Shown: positions 37,712 through 45,495 of the stretch, piece by piece | Numbering within the stretch: the stretch's first letter is position 1 | Layout of the letters: each line of letters starts with the position of its first letter | Origin: Acidobacteriota bacterium | GTDB lineage: Bacteria > Acidobacteriota > Vicinamibacteria > Vicinamibacterales > JAKQTR01 | NCBI GenBank assembly: GCA_026393755.1 | Contig: JAPKZO010000037.1 | Span: forward strand, 24,634-88,633 | DNA length: 64,000 nucleotides | Direction: 5' to 3' | Translations under genes and position numbers: made by a program | Notes under the pieces: model-generated | What the model saw: the letters and a program-made list of their open reading frames with translations, nothing else | What the model was told of the DNA's origin: nothing | The model's database searches: none

Positions 37712-38856
37712 ACTTCCCTAGGAAATTTGACAACTTTCGCGCGTGCCCGATCGGCCTTCCGGGCACGTTGCCCTTTTCTTGCCCTTTTTGCTTGCGGCGC
37801 GTCGAGCAGGGCGACCTCAGCCGACAAGTAGGCGGGGGACAGGTGCGCGTAGCGCATCACCATTCGAAGGCCCCGGTGGCCGAGCAGTTCGGCGATCGCC
37901 CGAAGGGACGCGCCCTTCATCATGAGCCACGACGCGAAGGTGTGCCGCAGGTCGTGCCAGGTGAAGTTCTCGATCTTTGCGGCTTCGAGCGCGGCGTGGA
38001 AGCCGTTCTTGACGTCCTTGACCGGCTGACCGGCTTTCCGCCCGCGGGCGTGGGGGAAGACGTACGGACAGTCCGGCAGGCGTTGCGTGTAGAGAGCCTG
38101 GATCGTCGTGAGTGCCGTGGCATTCAAGGGCAAGGAATGCGGACGGCCGCTCTTGGTTCGAGGAATCCGGACGACGCGGTTCAGGAAGTCGACTTCGTCC
38201 CATCGAAGATTGAACAGACTACCCCGCCGCAAGCCGGTGTGAACCGCCAGGATGATCTTCTCCGGTAGGTACCGGGACGCTTCCACGTCCTGCGCGGCGT
38301 CGAGCAGCCGCTTGTACTCATCCTCGGTCAGGTAGCGCAGACGAGAGTTGTCCTCGTTGAAGAACTTGACGCTGCGGACGGGGTTTGAGGCCGCCAGCCC
38401 GTGGGACATGCACCAGTTGAAGAAGGACTTCAGTACGGCCAGGTCCTTGTCGACGGTGCTGTGAGCCACCTTCTGCGCGCGCCTCAGCTTGACGTCTTCG
38501 ATCTGAGCCGGCTTGATTCTCGCCAGCAGACTCGAGGTCTTGATCTCGGTCTCCCACATCGAGAGCACAGGTTCGATATACGTCTCGTGCGAACGATTCT
38601 GGACGTTCGAGTACGTGCGGTACAGGCCGAACGCGGTCGCAAGCGTGACGCATTTCGGCGCTTGCTCGTGCCAGGTGCCGTTTTCGATCTTGGCTTGTTC
38701 GGCTGCCCACAGCCGCTGCGCATCCCGGTCGCGTCGAAAGCGCTTTCGGAGTCGCGATCCGTCCGGGTAGCGAACTTCAACGAGCCAGCGATTCCTCGCC
38801 GGATCCCACACGGGCCCCTTCGAGAAGTCACGGTTCTGTCGGTCGTCCGTCTCCAT
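37648..38856 (-). CDS. Tyrosine recombinase (phage-type integrase)
   Basis: From 38856 the protein has 402 residues. An N-terminal arm-binding-like region (WLVEVRYPDGSRLRKRFRRDRDAQRLW) and a core-binding domain precede the catalytic domain. The catalytic domain has HTGLRRGSLFNL (Arg), WHDLRHTFASWL (HxxR), LLGHRGLRMVMRYAHLS (His, and Tyr as nucleophile). The last 20 or so codons are antisense to tRNA-Asn, so the reading frame ends within the attachment site. Its start overlaps the excisionase-like gene by 29 nt. It would integrate and, with the excisionase, excise the island. Confidence 0.93.
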   Translation of the reverse strand: METDDRQNRDFSKGPVWDPARNRWLVEVRYPDGSRLRKRFRRDRDAQRLWAAEQAKIENGTWHEQAPKCVTLATAFGLYRTYSNVQNRSHETYIEPVLSMWETEIKTSSLLARIKPAQIEDVKLRRAQKVAHSTVDKDLAVLKSFFNWCMSHGLAASNPVRSVKFFNEDNSRLRYLTEDEYKRLLDAAQDVEASRYLPEKIILAVHTGLRRGSLFNLRWDEVDFLNRVVRIPRTKSGRPHSLPLNATALTTIQALYTQRLPDCPYVFPHARGRKAGQPVKDVKNGFHAALEAAKIENFTWHDLRHTFASWLMMKGASLRAIAELLGHRGLRMVMRYAHLSPAYLSAEVALLDAPQAKRARKGQRARKADRARAKVVKFPREVGSSGKIRTYNPPVNSRMLYR

Positions 38857-39046
38857 GGTCCTGCCTTGCGTTGATCGTACAGTTTCCGATGAATCGGTCG
38901 AGCACGGACCGGCGTATGCGCACGACGCCGTTGCCGTACTTGATGACTTCGATCTTGTGATCGCAAATCCAGTGCCGCAACGTCCAAGGACGGATGCCAA
39001 GATGGTTCGCTGCCTGGACGACATTGAGCAACTCATTGGCAGACAT
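38828..39046 (-). CDS. Excisionase-like helix-turn-helix protein
   Basis: This 72-residue protein has a MerR-like/excisionase DNA-binding fold (LLNVVQAANHLGIRPWTLRHWI, then VVRIRRSVLDRFI). It lies just upstream of and overlaps the integrase gene, the usual position of a recombination directionality factor. It probably bends att-site DNA and may regulate the integrase. Confidence 0.8.
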   Translation of the reverse strand: MSANELLNVVQAANHLGIRPWTLRHWICDHKIEVIKYGNGVVRIRRSVLDRFIGNCTINARQDHGDGRPTEP

Positions 39047-39711
39047 CGCGTGCTCTCGGTCTTGAGACGTGTGGTGGCTCGACCAGGTGATCTGGGTTCA
39101 ACTCCCTGCCTCCGAGCCAAACGCCCGGGTTCTTTTCCTTCCAGTCTCCAAGCTCTATCTCGGGGGCTCGACCCAACCGAGGTGACCGGGCTTCCGGGGC
39201 ATTCTTGGCAATGTGAACGACTGCGGCCGTCGTGGGCATCGACTCACCAAGAGTCTCCGCCAAGAGTCGTGTCGGTTTGATGAGCGAGGCACTGGCAGAA
39301 GGTGAGCGGCTACCCGGTTGACGGTCGTGGGCGCCGGAGTGTGTCTGCGTGCGCTCCCATTGTCGCATCGTCGCGCCCGATCTTGCCAGTGGGAGTCTTC
39401 CGAATCATCCGGATCGAGGAGTCGTTGATGGTGGCCTGTGGGAGCTCGTGCGAAACGTTCCACTGTCGGACGTTTTGCAAAGAACTTGTGGAAGCCGACA
39501 GCCGGTTTGCTCGTCGGCTTCCACAGTTCTGGCAGTTTCCACAGGCTGTTGACTCGGAGCACAGCGTATGGTCTCTACCTATTTGGTCTTGAGGTGAAGT
39601 GCGCCTACGAATGTACCCAGAATCCATGCGCCTACAGGTAGGATGATCGTCGGGATTTGGCGTAGTAACGGGACAACGGTTCACGAGCCCGTAGACTCGT
39701 CGAGGTGACAG
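39047..39711. other. Gene-poor region with a bulged hairpin at 39481-39530
   Basis: No convincing gene was found in these 665 bp; a long minus-strand frame over 39310-40329 lacks any recognisable protein pattern. The clear structure is a long stem: AGAACT (39481-39486), one extra T, then GTGGAAGCCGAC (39488-39499) pair with GTCGGCTTCCAC (39513-39524) and AGTTCT (39525-39530) around a 13-nt loop. TGC and GCA extend it past an internal loop. Confidence 0.6.
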
Positions 39712-40164
39712 ATGGAGCTCGGGATACTGGTCGGAGCGTGGGTCTTGGCGTTCATTGTCATTTCGAATGTCCGAACACGCATTCTCGTCAGACGAAAGGT
39801 GCGAGAGGTCTTCGGCAGTCGAGACGATCTTAGCACCACAGACATTGTCGCGACTTACTATCACGACTTTGATTGCAGCAAGCTCACGGTTGCGAAGACT
39901 TGGGAACAGTGTGCGGCGCGTTTGAAAGTCCCTGCCGGGAGATTGAGGCCCGGGGACCGCTTCGATCGAGAGTTGAAGTCGGCGACGATCTGGGCAGCGT
40001 TCGCAGGAGATCCTCCGGACCTGGAGTCTCTGAGCAGGTTCGCATCGCGAGCTGCGAGGAAGTCGACGCAACGGCGGGACCTGAAGACGATGAAGACACT
40101 TGATGATCTGGTTCGGGATTTGGCCAAGAATGCCGAGTTGGACGGAGGTGGATCCGACAATTGA
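39712..40164 (+). CDS. Small membrane-anchored protein of unknown function
   Basis: This 150-residue protein starts after a GAGG ribosome site with one N-terminal membrane helix (LGILVGAWVLAFIVIS). The middle contains WEQCAARLKVPAGRLRPGDRF, a pattern like that of small acidic proteins found next to RHS toxins, so an immunity role is possible but unproven. It lies directly upstream of a decayed toxin tail in the RHS region. Confidence 0.55.
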   Translation: MELGILVGAWVLAFIVISNVRTRILVRRKVREVFGSRDDLSTTDIVATYYHDFDCSKLTVAKTWEQCAARLKVPAGRLRPGDRFDRELKSATIWAAFAGDPPDLESLSRFASRAARKSTQRRDLKTMKTLDDLVRDLAKNAELDGGGSDN

Positions 40165-40332
40165 GAGATCGGGCACCCGGCGTTGGTTGGCTTGGGCGCC
40201 CGTTACGGCGGTAGCGCCGCCGATTGGGCCACCCTCACAGGTCCCGTCCACGCATTGGCGAACGGGATGAAAATTCAGGCGCATTGCATGGTGAACATGA
40301 CAACCGGGAAGGCTGCAGAACTGCGACACTGA
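40165..40332 (+). pseudogene. Remnant of an RHS-associated toxin C-terminus
   Basis: In the frame ending at the TGA of 40330-40332, the translation has GLGARYGGSAADWATLTG and later ANGMKIQAHCMVNMTTGKAAEL. The YGGSAADW word and the closing pattern look like the tail of C-terminal domains found in RHS-type polymorphic toxins. There is no start codon or RHS core upstream, so it is an orphan fragment. It is a weak family call made by eye. Confidence 0.4.
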
Positions 40333-40334
40333 TC

Positions 40335-40520
40335 AACAGGGACAGGTCATCAGCCGCCACGACTTCCTGCCGTTTCGCGGCCCGCCTTCGCCTGAGGCCA
40401 TCGCGAGCCGGGCGGCTCGGCGTGGGCTTCGACGTGCCACGGGAGTGGAATCGGCCGGCGACCGCGGAGGAGCAGAAGCTCTTCACTGGCGCCGAGCGCG
40501 ACGCGCAGCTGCACGGCCAC
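40335..40520 (+). pseudogene. RHS core-domain remnant
   Basis: Broken frames encode VISRHDFLPF and then, shifted, EWNRPATAEEQKLFTGAERDAQ. These match VVSRHDFLPFGEEWNP and AKEKRLFTGHERDAE of the intact RHS gene at 43300. An insertion of about 60 nt and a frameshift separate the two parts. It is a third, most decayed copy of the RHS core in this array. Confidence 0.7.
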
Positions 40521-40539
40521 GTTCCAGCCTACCATTGGC

Positions 40540-41007
40540 GTGCCACAGATGTGGATTGACATCCCAACGGCCGGCGCGCGACTCCAGCCGCTGCGGATCG
40601 CGGGCTGGGCCATCGACCTAGCCGCCCCGACGAGGACGGGGATCGCGACGGTAACGCTGGATGGCGAGGGGCGGGTGCGTCACGTCGTGTGTCGCGGTCC
40701 ATGGACCGGACTGGAACGCAGTCCTGCTGTCCTCGGGACGTCGCGCGAGGGGGTCGCGATGCGACTCGCTGCCGCGCAGGCGCGGTTTGGCGGGGGACGG
40801 GATGCCGACGTCACGGCCGAGGCACGGCGCCTCCTCCAACTGCATGGCGTGGCCGGCGCCCGGATTGATACGGCCGCGCTTGAGGACGTCGGTGATCATG
40901 TGGTCTGGGTGACGCACGGCGCCACGGAGGCCGGCGCGGCGGTGGCCGTTCATCTGGAGCCGCTGACGGGTAGACTGATCGCGTGGCACGTGGGAGGTGA
41001 GCGATGA
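40540..41007 (+). CDS. Unknown protein preceding mini-RHS gene, copy 1
   Basis: This 155-residue frame begins with a short stretch (LQPLRIAGWAIDLAAPT) resembling an Ig-like segment common in acidobacterial secreted proteins. The conserved part follows: GTSREGVAMRLAAAQARF, then RIDTAALEDVGDHVVWVTHGATEAG and VAVHLEPLTGRLIAWHVGG. A broken homologue precedes the second RHS gene, so the pair is a repeated two-gene unit. Its stop overlaps the next start as ATGA. No signal peptide is visible and no function is assigned. Confidence 0.5.
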   Translation: MPQMWIDIPTAGARLQPLRIAGWAIDLAAPTRTGIATVTLDGEGRVRHVVCRGPWTGLERSPAVLGTSREGVAMRLAAAQARFGGGRDADVTAEARRLLQLHGVAGARIDTAALEDVGDHVVWVTHGATEAGAAVAVHLEPLTGRLIAWHVGGER

Positions 41008-41968
41008 GCCGCCAAACACTCGCAGCGACAACGTGGCCGGCCGTGGGCGCTCTCATCATCGGCGCCGAAAATCCTCTGCGGCGGCGGTATGCCACTCACG
41101 ATCGCGTGACGGCCGCTTTCCTCATCGTGGCGGCGCTGCTGTTGCCGACGTCCGCGCTGGCGCAATCGGGGCAGATCGTCGAGTACTACCACCTCGACGC
41201 GCTGGGGTCCGTGCGCGTCGTCACCGATCAGACGGGGCAGGTGGTCGCCCGCCATGACTTCTTGCCGTTTGGAGAGGAATGGAATCCGCCGGCGAACGCG
41301 AAAGAGAAGAAGCTCTTCACCGGTCATGAGCGCGACGCGGAGACTGGACTCGACTACTTCGGCGCGCGCTACTACCGGCCAACCTCACCGATCCGCAGCG
41401 GTGGAATCGGTACGCGTACGTCAGGAATAGCCCGCTCAAGTACGAGGATCCGGATGGCCGGAACCCGCTCCTACTACAGGCCTTACAGCGGATCGCAAAC
41501 TCCCCGATCGCCCAGCGCGTTGCGCTCTGGACGTCGACGCAAGCGTCGTCGGCGTGGCTTTGGGCAACGAGGGTCTTCAATTCACCGGGCGGGCATGAGG
41601 CCGTGCAGGCCGCGGGCGAAATGCTGACCGGGGCACAGGCGCCCAGCGGTGGGTCGAGCGAAGGGATCGCGGTGATTGGCAGATACGCCGATCACGGGCC
41701 AACCTGCTACACGACTCTCGCGAAGAGCCCTGGAGCCCACTTCTTCGAGACTGCCGAGGAGATCTGGCGGTCCATGACGCCGGCGGCGAGGAAAGCCGCA
41801 AACATGGAGTTCATTCAGCAGGTCGCGGCGGCAACGTGGACCGTCCGGTCGAACCTCGATCTCAGGACGATATCCAGTGGCGCACTATACGACGAGATTC
41901 GGGAATTACTGAGACTGGGTTACACGTTCAGCAAGGATGGGAAGTCGATGTTGCCGCCGAAGCGATAG
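41004..41968 (+). pseudogene. Mini-RHS toxin, copy 1, broken by a deletion
   Basis: The first part encodes a secretory-like segment (AAFLIVAALLLPTSALAQ) and the RHS core (YHLDALGSVRVVTDQ, FTGHERDAETGLDYFGARYYR). At about 41379 a deletion of roughly 50 nt relative to copy 2 shifts the frame. The RHS end (DPQRWNRYAYVRNSPLKYEDPDGR) and the C-terminal toxin-like domain continue in another frame to 41968. The toxin tail (VIGRYADHGPT to GYTFSKDGKSMLPPKR) is homologous to that of copy 2. As sequenced, the core and toxin cannot be made together. Confidence 0.75.
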
Positions 41969-42041
41969 CCATCTGACGGCAGCACCGTGCCGTCTGCCGG
42001 AATTGGATCCTCAATCGGCGACCTACCTGGGGGACGGAGTG

Positions 42042-42788
42042 ATGCCAGACCGGGCAAGACAATTCTACGAGTATCCGCCGGGGATGATAGACGTTCAACG
42101 ATCTCCTGCGTTTGAAGCCTTCTGTCACTACTACGTGCACGACAGTTTTGGCCTCTCGCGCCGCGAGGTGGACCTCGGTTTCCTGAGGGCACTTACTGCT
42201 GACGAGGTGGGCCTTGCACGGTCGTTCCTGCGAGCGAATCTTCACACTCGCCACGTCCACATAGTGAAAGGGGTCGCGGACCTTGAGGACAGGACCTGCG
42301 TCCCACTTCTTCGAGGAATGCTTGGTGATGAACAGGATGCCAGCCGTCGGCTCGTAATTGCCGGTTCGTTGTGGCGTCTCGACAGGGACCAGATCTTCGT
42401 CGACCTACTGGAGGACATGCTGCGGTCCTCGCAATGCTGGTTGATCAAGGCCCACCAAGGCGAGATCCTATGGGTTGCGGATTACCGAGCGATCGATCTC
42501 ATGATTCAGACGTTGACCGTGAGTTGCCGCGTCGCGAGTGCCGCCATCCCTCACGGTCCCTTGGTCGGTAGCGCACACGACAGACTGCAGGATACTGTAC
42601 GCGACGAGGCGCTGCGGACGCTTTGTGCGATTGAAGATCGACGACACCTGACTGCGGATCAGTTGCCACGACGCGACGCATGTGCCTACTTGGAGCGGCG
42701 AGCAATCACGGACTTCGTTGAGGCGATGGTGCGGAACCTGAGGGAGTGGTACCTGCCTGATGTGTTCCCCGAGGTCGTCGTGAGGTGA
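42042..42788 (+). CDS. HEAT-like protein, candidate immunity protein
   Basis: This 248-residue protein starts at 42042 behind a purine-rich site (GGGGGACGGAG). It is soluble and rich in paired helices with Leu/Arg patterns (VADLEDRTCVPLLRGMLGDEQDASRRLVIAGSLWRL), like short HEAT repeats. It follows the copy-1 RHS toxin by 73 bp, the position of immunity genes in polymorphic toxin loci. No specific immunity family was recognised, so the role is inferred from context. Confidence 0.5.
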   Translation: MPDRARQFYEYPPGMIDVQRSPAFEAFCHYYVHDSFGLSRREVDLGFLRALTADEVGLARSFLRANLHTRHVHIVKGVADLEDRTCVPLLRGMLGDEQDASRRLVIAGSLWRLDRDQIFVDLLEDMLRSSQCWLIKAHQGEILWVADYRAIDLMIQTLTVSCRVASAAIPHGPLVGSAHDRLQDTVRDEALRTLCAIEDRRHLTADQLPRRDACAYLERRAITDFVEAMVRNLREWYLPDVFPEVVVR

Positions 42789-42897
42789 ACGATTCGCGCT
42801 GAGTTCCTTGTGACGGGCGGCAATGGACTGCATCACGGCGTCATTCGCAGCGCCCCGTGGCCAGCCATCGATCCAGGGTCCGTCATCGGCCACGACG

Positions 42898-43303
42898 CGA
42901 TACTTCATCCACGGGCTCGGGGCGCCGCTGTTGAGTGAGTACGTGGACCAGAACGGGACGCCCCAGTGGCAGGTGGCGTATGTGTATCTCGGGGCGTGGA
43001 CGGGCTGGAGCGGAGTCGTGCCGTGATCGGGACGTCTCGCGCGAGGGAGTCGCGACGCGGCTGGCCGCCACGCACGCGCGGTTTGGCCGGTAGCAGGATG
43101 GGGACGTCACGGCCGAGGCGCGGCGCCTGCTCCGGCTGCACCGCCTTGTTGACGCTCGGATTGATACGGCCGCGCTCGAAGAGACCGGAGGCACCCTGCT
43201 GTGGGTCATGCACGGCGCCACGGAGGCCGGCGAGTCAGTCGCCGTTCATCTGGAGCCGCTGACAGGTAAACTGCCAGCGTGGCACGTGGGAGGTGATCGA
43301 TGA
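42898..43303 (+). pseudogene. Decayed RHS segment and copy-2 homologue of the 155-residue protein
   Basis: From 42898 the translation RYFIHGLGAPLLSEYVDQ and WQVAYVYLGAW is an RHS segment. It runs, after a frameshift near 43020, into GTSREGVATRLAATHARFG followed by an in-frame TAG. The rest then reads DVTAEARRLLRLH through VAVHLEPLTGKLPAWHVGG. This parallels the intact frame at 40540-41007, so the two units arose by duplication and this one is broken. Confidence 0.7.
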
Positions 43304-44328
43304 ACCGTCGAACACTCGCAGCGACAACGTGGCCGGCCGCGGTCGCTCTCATCAGGGCCGCTGACAGGCCTTCGCGGTGGCGGCGTGCGGCTCTCGATCG
43401 CGTGACAGCCGTTTTCCTGATCTTGGTGGCGGTGATGGTGTCGGCGCCGGCGCCGGCGTGGGCGCAGTCGGGGCAGGTCGTCGAGTACTACCACCTCGAC
43501 GCCCTGGGCTCCGTGCGGGTCGTGACCGATCAGAACGCGCAGGTCGTAAGCCGCCACGACTTTCTGCCGTTTGGGGAAGAATGGAATCCGTCGGCGAACG
43601 CGAAAGAGAAGAGACTCTTCACGGGCCACGAGCGCGACGCGGAGACCGGCCTGGACTACTTCGGCGCCCGCTACTACCGGGCCAGCGTCGGGCGATTTAG
43701 CACGGTCGACCCCGAACTGAGCGTCAAAGAAGCACAGGTCGATCCGCAGCGCTGGAACCGATATGCCTACGTCACGAACAATCCCCTGAAGTACACGGAT
43801 CCCGACGGCAAGAACCCGCTCTTGATCACCGGAGGCATTGGGGCGGCCGTCTACGGCGGGTGGGCGATCTACCAGAACGTCTCGCACGGGAGAGCGCCGC
43901 TAAGCGGCAACGTCGGCTTCGAGGCGGCCAAGGGCTTCGTGGTCGGGGCCGCGCTGGGCATAGCGGGGCCAGCACTTGCGGGAATGGGGGGCGCGGAGAC
44001 TGCTCTGGCGGGATCGGCGACCGCGACCGGCACCGTCGTGATCGGCAGCTACCCTCGATACCTGGAGCTTGCACGGGAGTTGGGTGCCAAGTCGTTCAGC
44101 ATCCCCGCAAGTGTCTGGGAGAAGATGTCGGAAGCAGAGAAGCTAGCTGCGAACGACAAATTCCTGGACCGTGCAATCTCTCGGGGGCAGACCTTTGTTG
44201 TGACAACGAACGTGACCGACGCGCTCAAGAAGGGTGGAGTGTGGCTGCGACATGAAATCGAGTACCTCATGGCTCGTGGCTATGCCATCGGGCCGGATGG
44301 GCACAGTCCAATACCGCCAGCGAAGTGA
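43300..44328 (+). CDS. Mini-RHS protein with C-terminal toxin-like domain, copy 2 (intact)
   Basis: This 342-residue protein is far shorter than normal RHS proteins (over 1000 residues). A secretory-like segment (AVFLILVAVMVSAPAPAWAQ, about 36-56) leads straight into the last RHS repeat and core: YHLDALGSVRVVTDQ, LPFGEEWNP, FTGHERDAETGLDYFGARYYR, GRFSTVDPE and DPQRWNRYAYVTNNPLKYTDPDG at about 147-168. A Gly/Ala-rich linker follows, then a 95-residue variable domain (VIGSYPRYLELARELGAKSF to the end) in the place of a toxin tip. GGGAGG precedes the ATG; a GTG at 43402 would give a tighter signal peptide. The stop overlaps the next gene. Confidence 0.8.
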   Translation: MNRRTLAATTWPAAVALIRAADRPSRWRRAALDRVTAVFLILVAVMVSAPAPAWAQSGQVVEYYHLDALGSVRVVTDQNAQVVSRHDFLPFGEEWNPSANAKEKRLFTGHERDAETGLDYFGARYYRASVGRFSTVDPELSVKEAQVDPQRWNRYAYVTNNPLKYTDPDGKNPLLITGGIGAAVYGGWAIYQNVSHGRAPLSGNVGFEAAKGFVVGAALGIAGPALAGMGGAETALAGSATATGTVVIGSYPRYLELARELGAKSFSIPASVWEKMSEAEKLAANDKFLDRAISRGQTFVVTTNVTDALKKGGVWLRHEIEYLMARGYAIGPDGHSPIPPAK

Positions 44329-44675
44329 TCGCTCTCAGAATGGGAACAACCTTGCTCAGCGATGCAGAAGTCAGTAAGCAGTATTTTGAACATCTCGCAC
44401 GACTGTCCAAAGAACTGGGCGACGATGGCATTGCGGTGTACAGTCATCGCTACGACGCCCTCTCTTTCGGGTCCTGGGTGGTGGACGCTGGAACTCGGCG
44501 CCGGCGCGTTCGAGCGACTTACGACGGTCGCGAGGGTCTGCTGCGGTTCGAGAACGCCATCGTACACTCAAATGCATCGGCGATTGAGTGGCGAGAGGGA
44601 GAGAGCTGGGGCGTCACGCCAGCGGCTGCGTGGGAGCGTGCGATGGAGGTAATTGTCAGGTCCTGCCGACTGTAA
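44325..44675 (+). CDS. Candidate immunity protein for mini-RHS copy 2
   Basis: A GTG at 44325 overlaps the RHS stop (GTGA); an ATG at 44340 is an alternative. The 116-residue soluble protein (EVSKQYFEHLARLSKELG, then RRRVRATYDGREGLLRFE) has an alpha/beta pattern and no signal peptide, as expected for a cytoplasmic immunity protein. It differs completely from the candidate behind copy 1. The assignment rests on position and coupling only. Confidence 0.55.
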   Translation: MIALRMGTTLLSDAEVSKQYFEHLARLSKELGDDGIAVYSHRYDALSFGSWVVDAGTRRRRVRATYDGREGLLRFENAIVHSNASAIEWREGESWGVTPAAAWERAMEVIVRSCRL

Positions 44676-45495
44676 CGGACATTAGCTCACACCAACACGG
44701 AAATCGACCGTGTTTCGGGGCGCGCGCCGGCGCCGACGTTAGCCGTCGTTTTCGGCACGTTGTCCTTTTCTTGCCCTTTCGGCGCCATAGAGCACGGCAC
44801 ACGTCGGCAAACCGCGGTACAAAGCGAAGGCGCGGAATCGCCCGGTCTTGCTCGTCAGCATGCGCGATCCGGCAGGTCCCAGCAACTCCCGGCAAAGCGC
44901 GGCTAACGACGCTTTTTCGGCCTGTTAACCGGAGGGTTGTCCGCCTCCGCTCGCTTTCGACGCACCAGCGAGCTATGGCGAGACCTCGCCGTAGCTCCGT
45001 CTGCGGAGCGAAGGCGGATGAGGAGCCAGACCCCTCCAGGAAAGTCGCTCGGTTCCAACCCCGCCTTCAGAACTTCACCGCATTTGGGTGGAGAACCCTG
45101 CAGCCGCATCGAGCCGCTGCCACAGTGCCAGCCGGGTTCGACCTCGTCACGGGTGCACGATCAGCAGCGGTCCCGCCAGGGCAGGATCGCGATCCTGGGG
45201 CCTGTGCCATCCCCTCATGTTTCAGTTGGTCCGCTGATCACCACTCAGGTCACAACTACGCGCTGGAGGCGCCGGCGTCGATAAACGATGTTCACGCCGC
45301 GGCTCAGCGTTATGTTCACCACGCAGGAGACCGCCGGGTGGGACCCCGCTAATGCTGCCTATTGGCGGGCCGGGACATTCTAGCGCCGGCGACGGACTGT
45401 TCCTTCGGCAGTTCCATCATGCAGTCGGCGACCATGATCGGCAGGGAAGCCCGCCTCGGCGACCCGTGGCACGCCTTTCAGGGCCAGCCGCCAGG
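44676..45495. other. Junction region: integrase tail fragment, att copy 2, palindrome, repeat-protein scrap
   Basis: No intact gene is seen in these 820 bp. At 44753-44793 CGGCACGTTGTCCTTTTCTT and its surroundings resemble the integrase 3' end at 37758-37798. The 19-nt tRNA word is at 44922-44940, followed by a palindromic insert with arms 44941-44952 and 45006-45017, and TGAGGAGCCA from the tRNA 3' end at 45019-45028. At about 45070-45115, TTTGGGTGGAGAA and GCAGCCGCATCG match a delta-60-type unit of the giant gene near 61185-61215. The rest holds nothing recognisable. Confidence 0.6.

Noticed and set aside
39481..39530. Integron attC site
   Set aside because: The bulged hairpin recalls attC, but no matching RYYYAAC/GTTRRRY core pair flanks it and no IntI-type integrase is present.
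39310..40329. 339-codon minus-strand open frame
   Set aside because: It has no ribosome site or recognisable fold and covers the more plausible plus-strand gene at 39712.
39712..40332. Second UGA readthrough joining the 39712 gene and the toxin tail
   Set aside because: The two are in the same frame, but no Cys-motif context or SECIS-like hairpin follows this TGA, and both sides look like separate modules.
44588..45352. 254-codon plus-strand open frame
   Set aside because: It runs through the tRNA fragment, palindrome and integrase scrap, so it is not a real gene.
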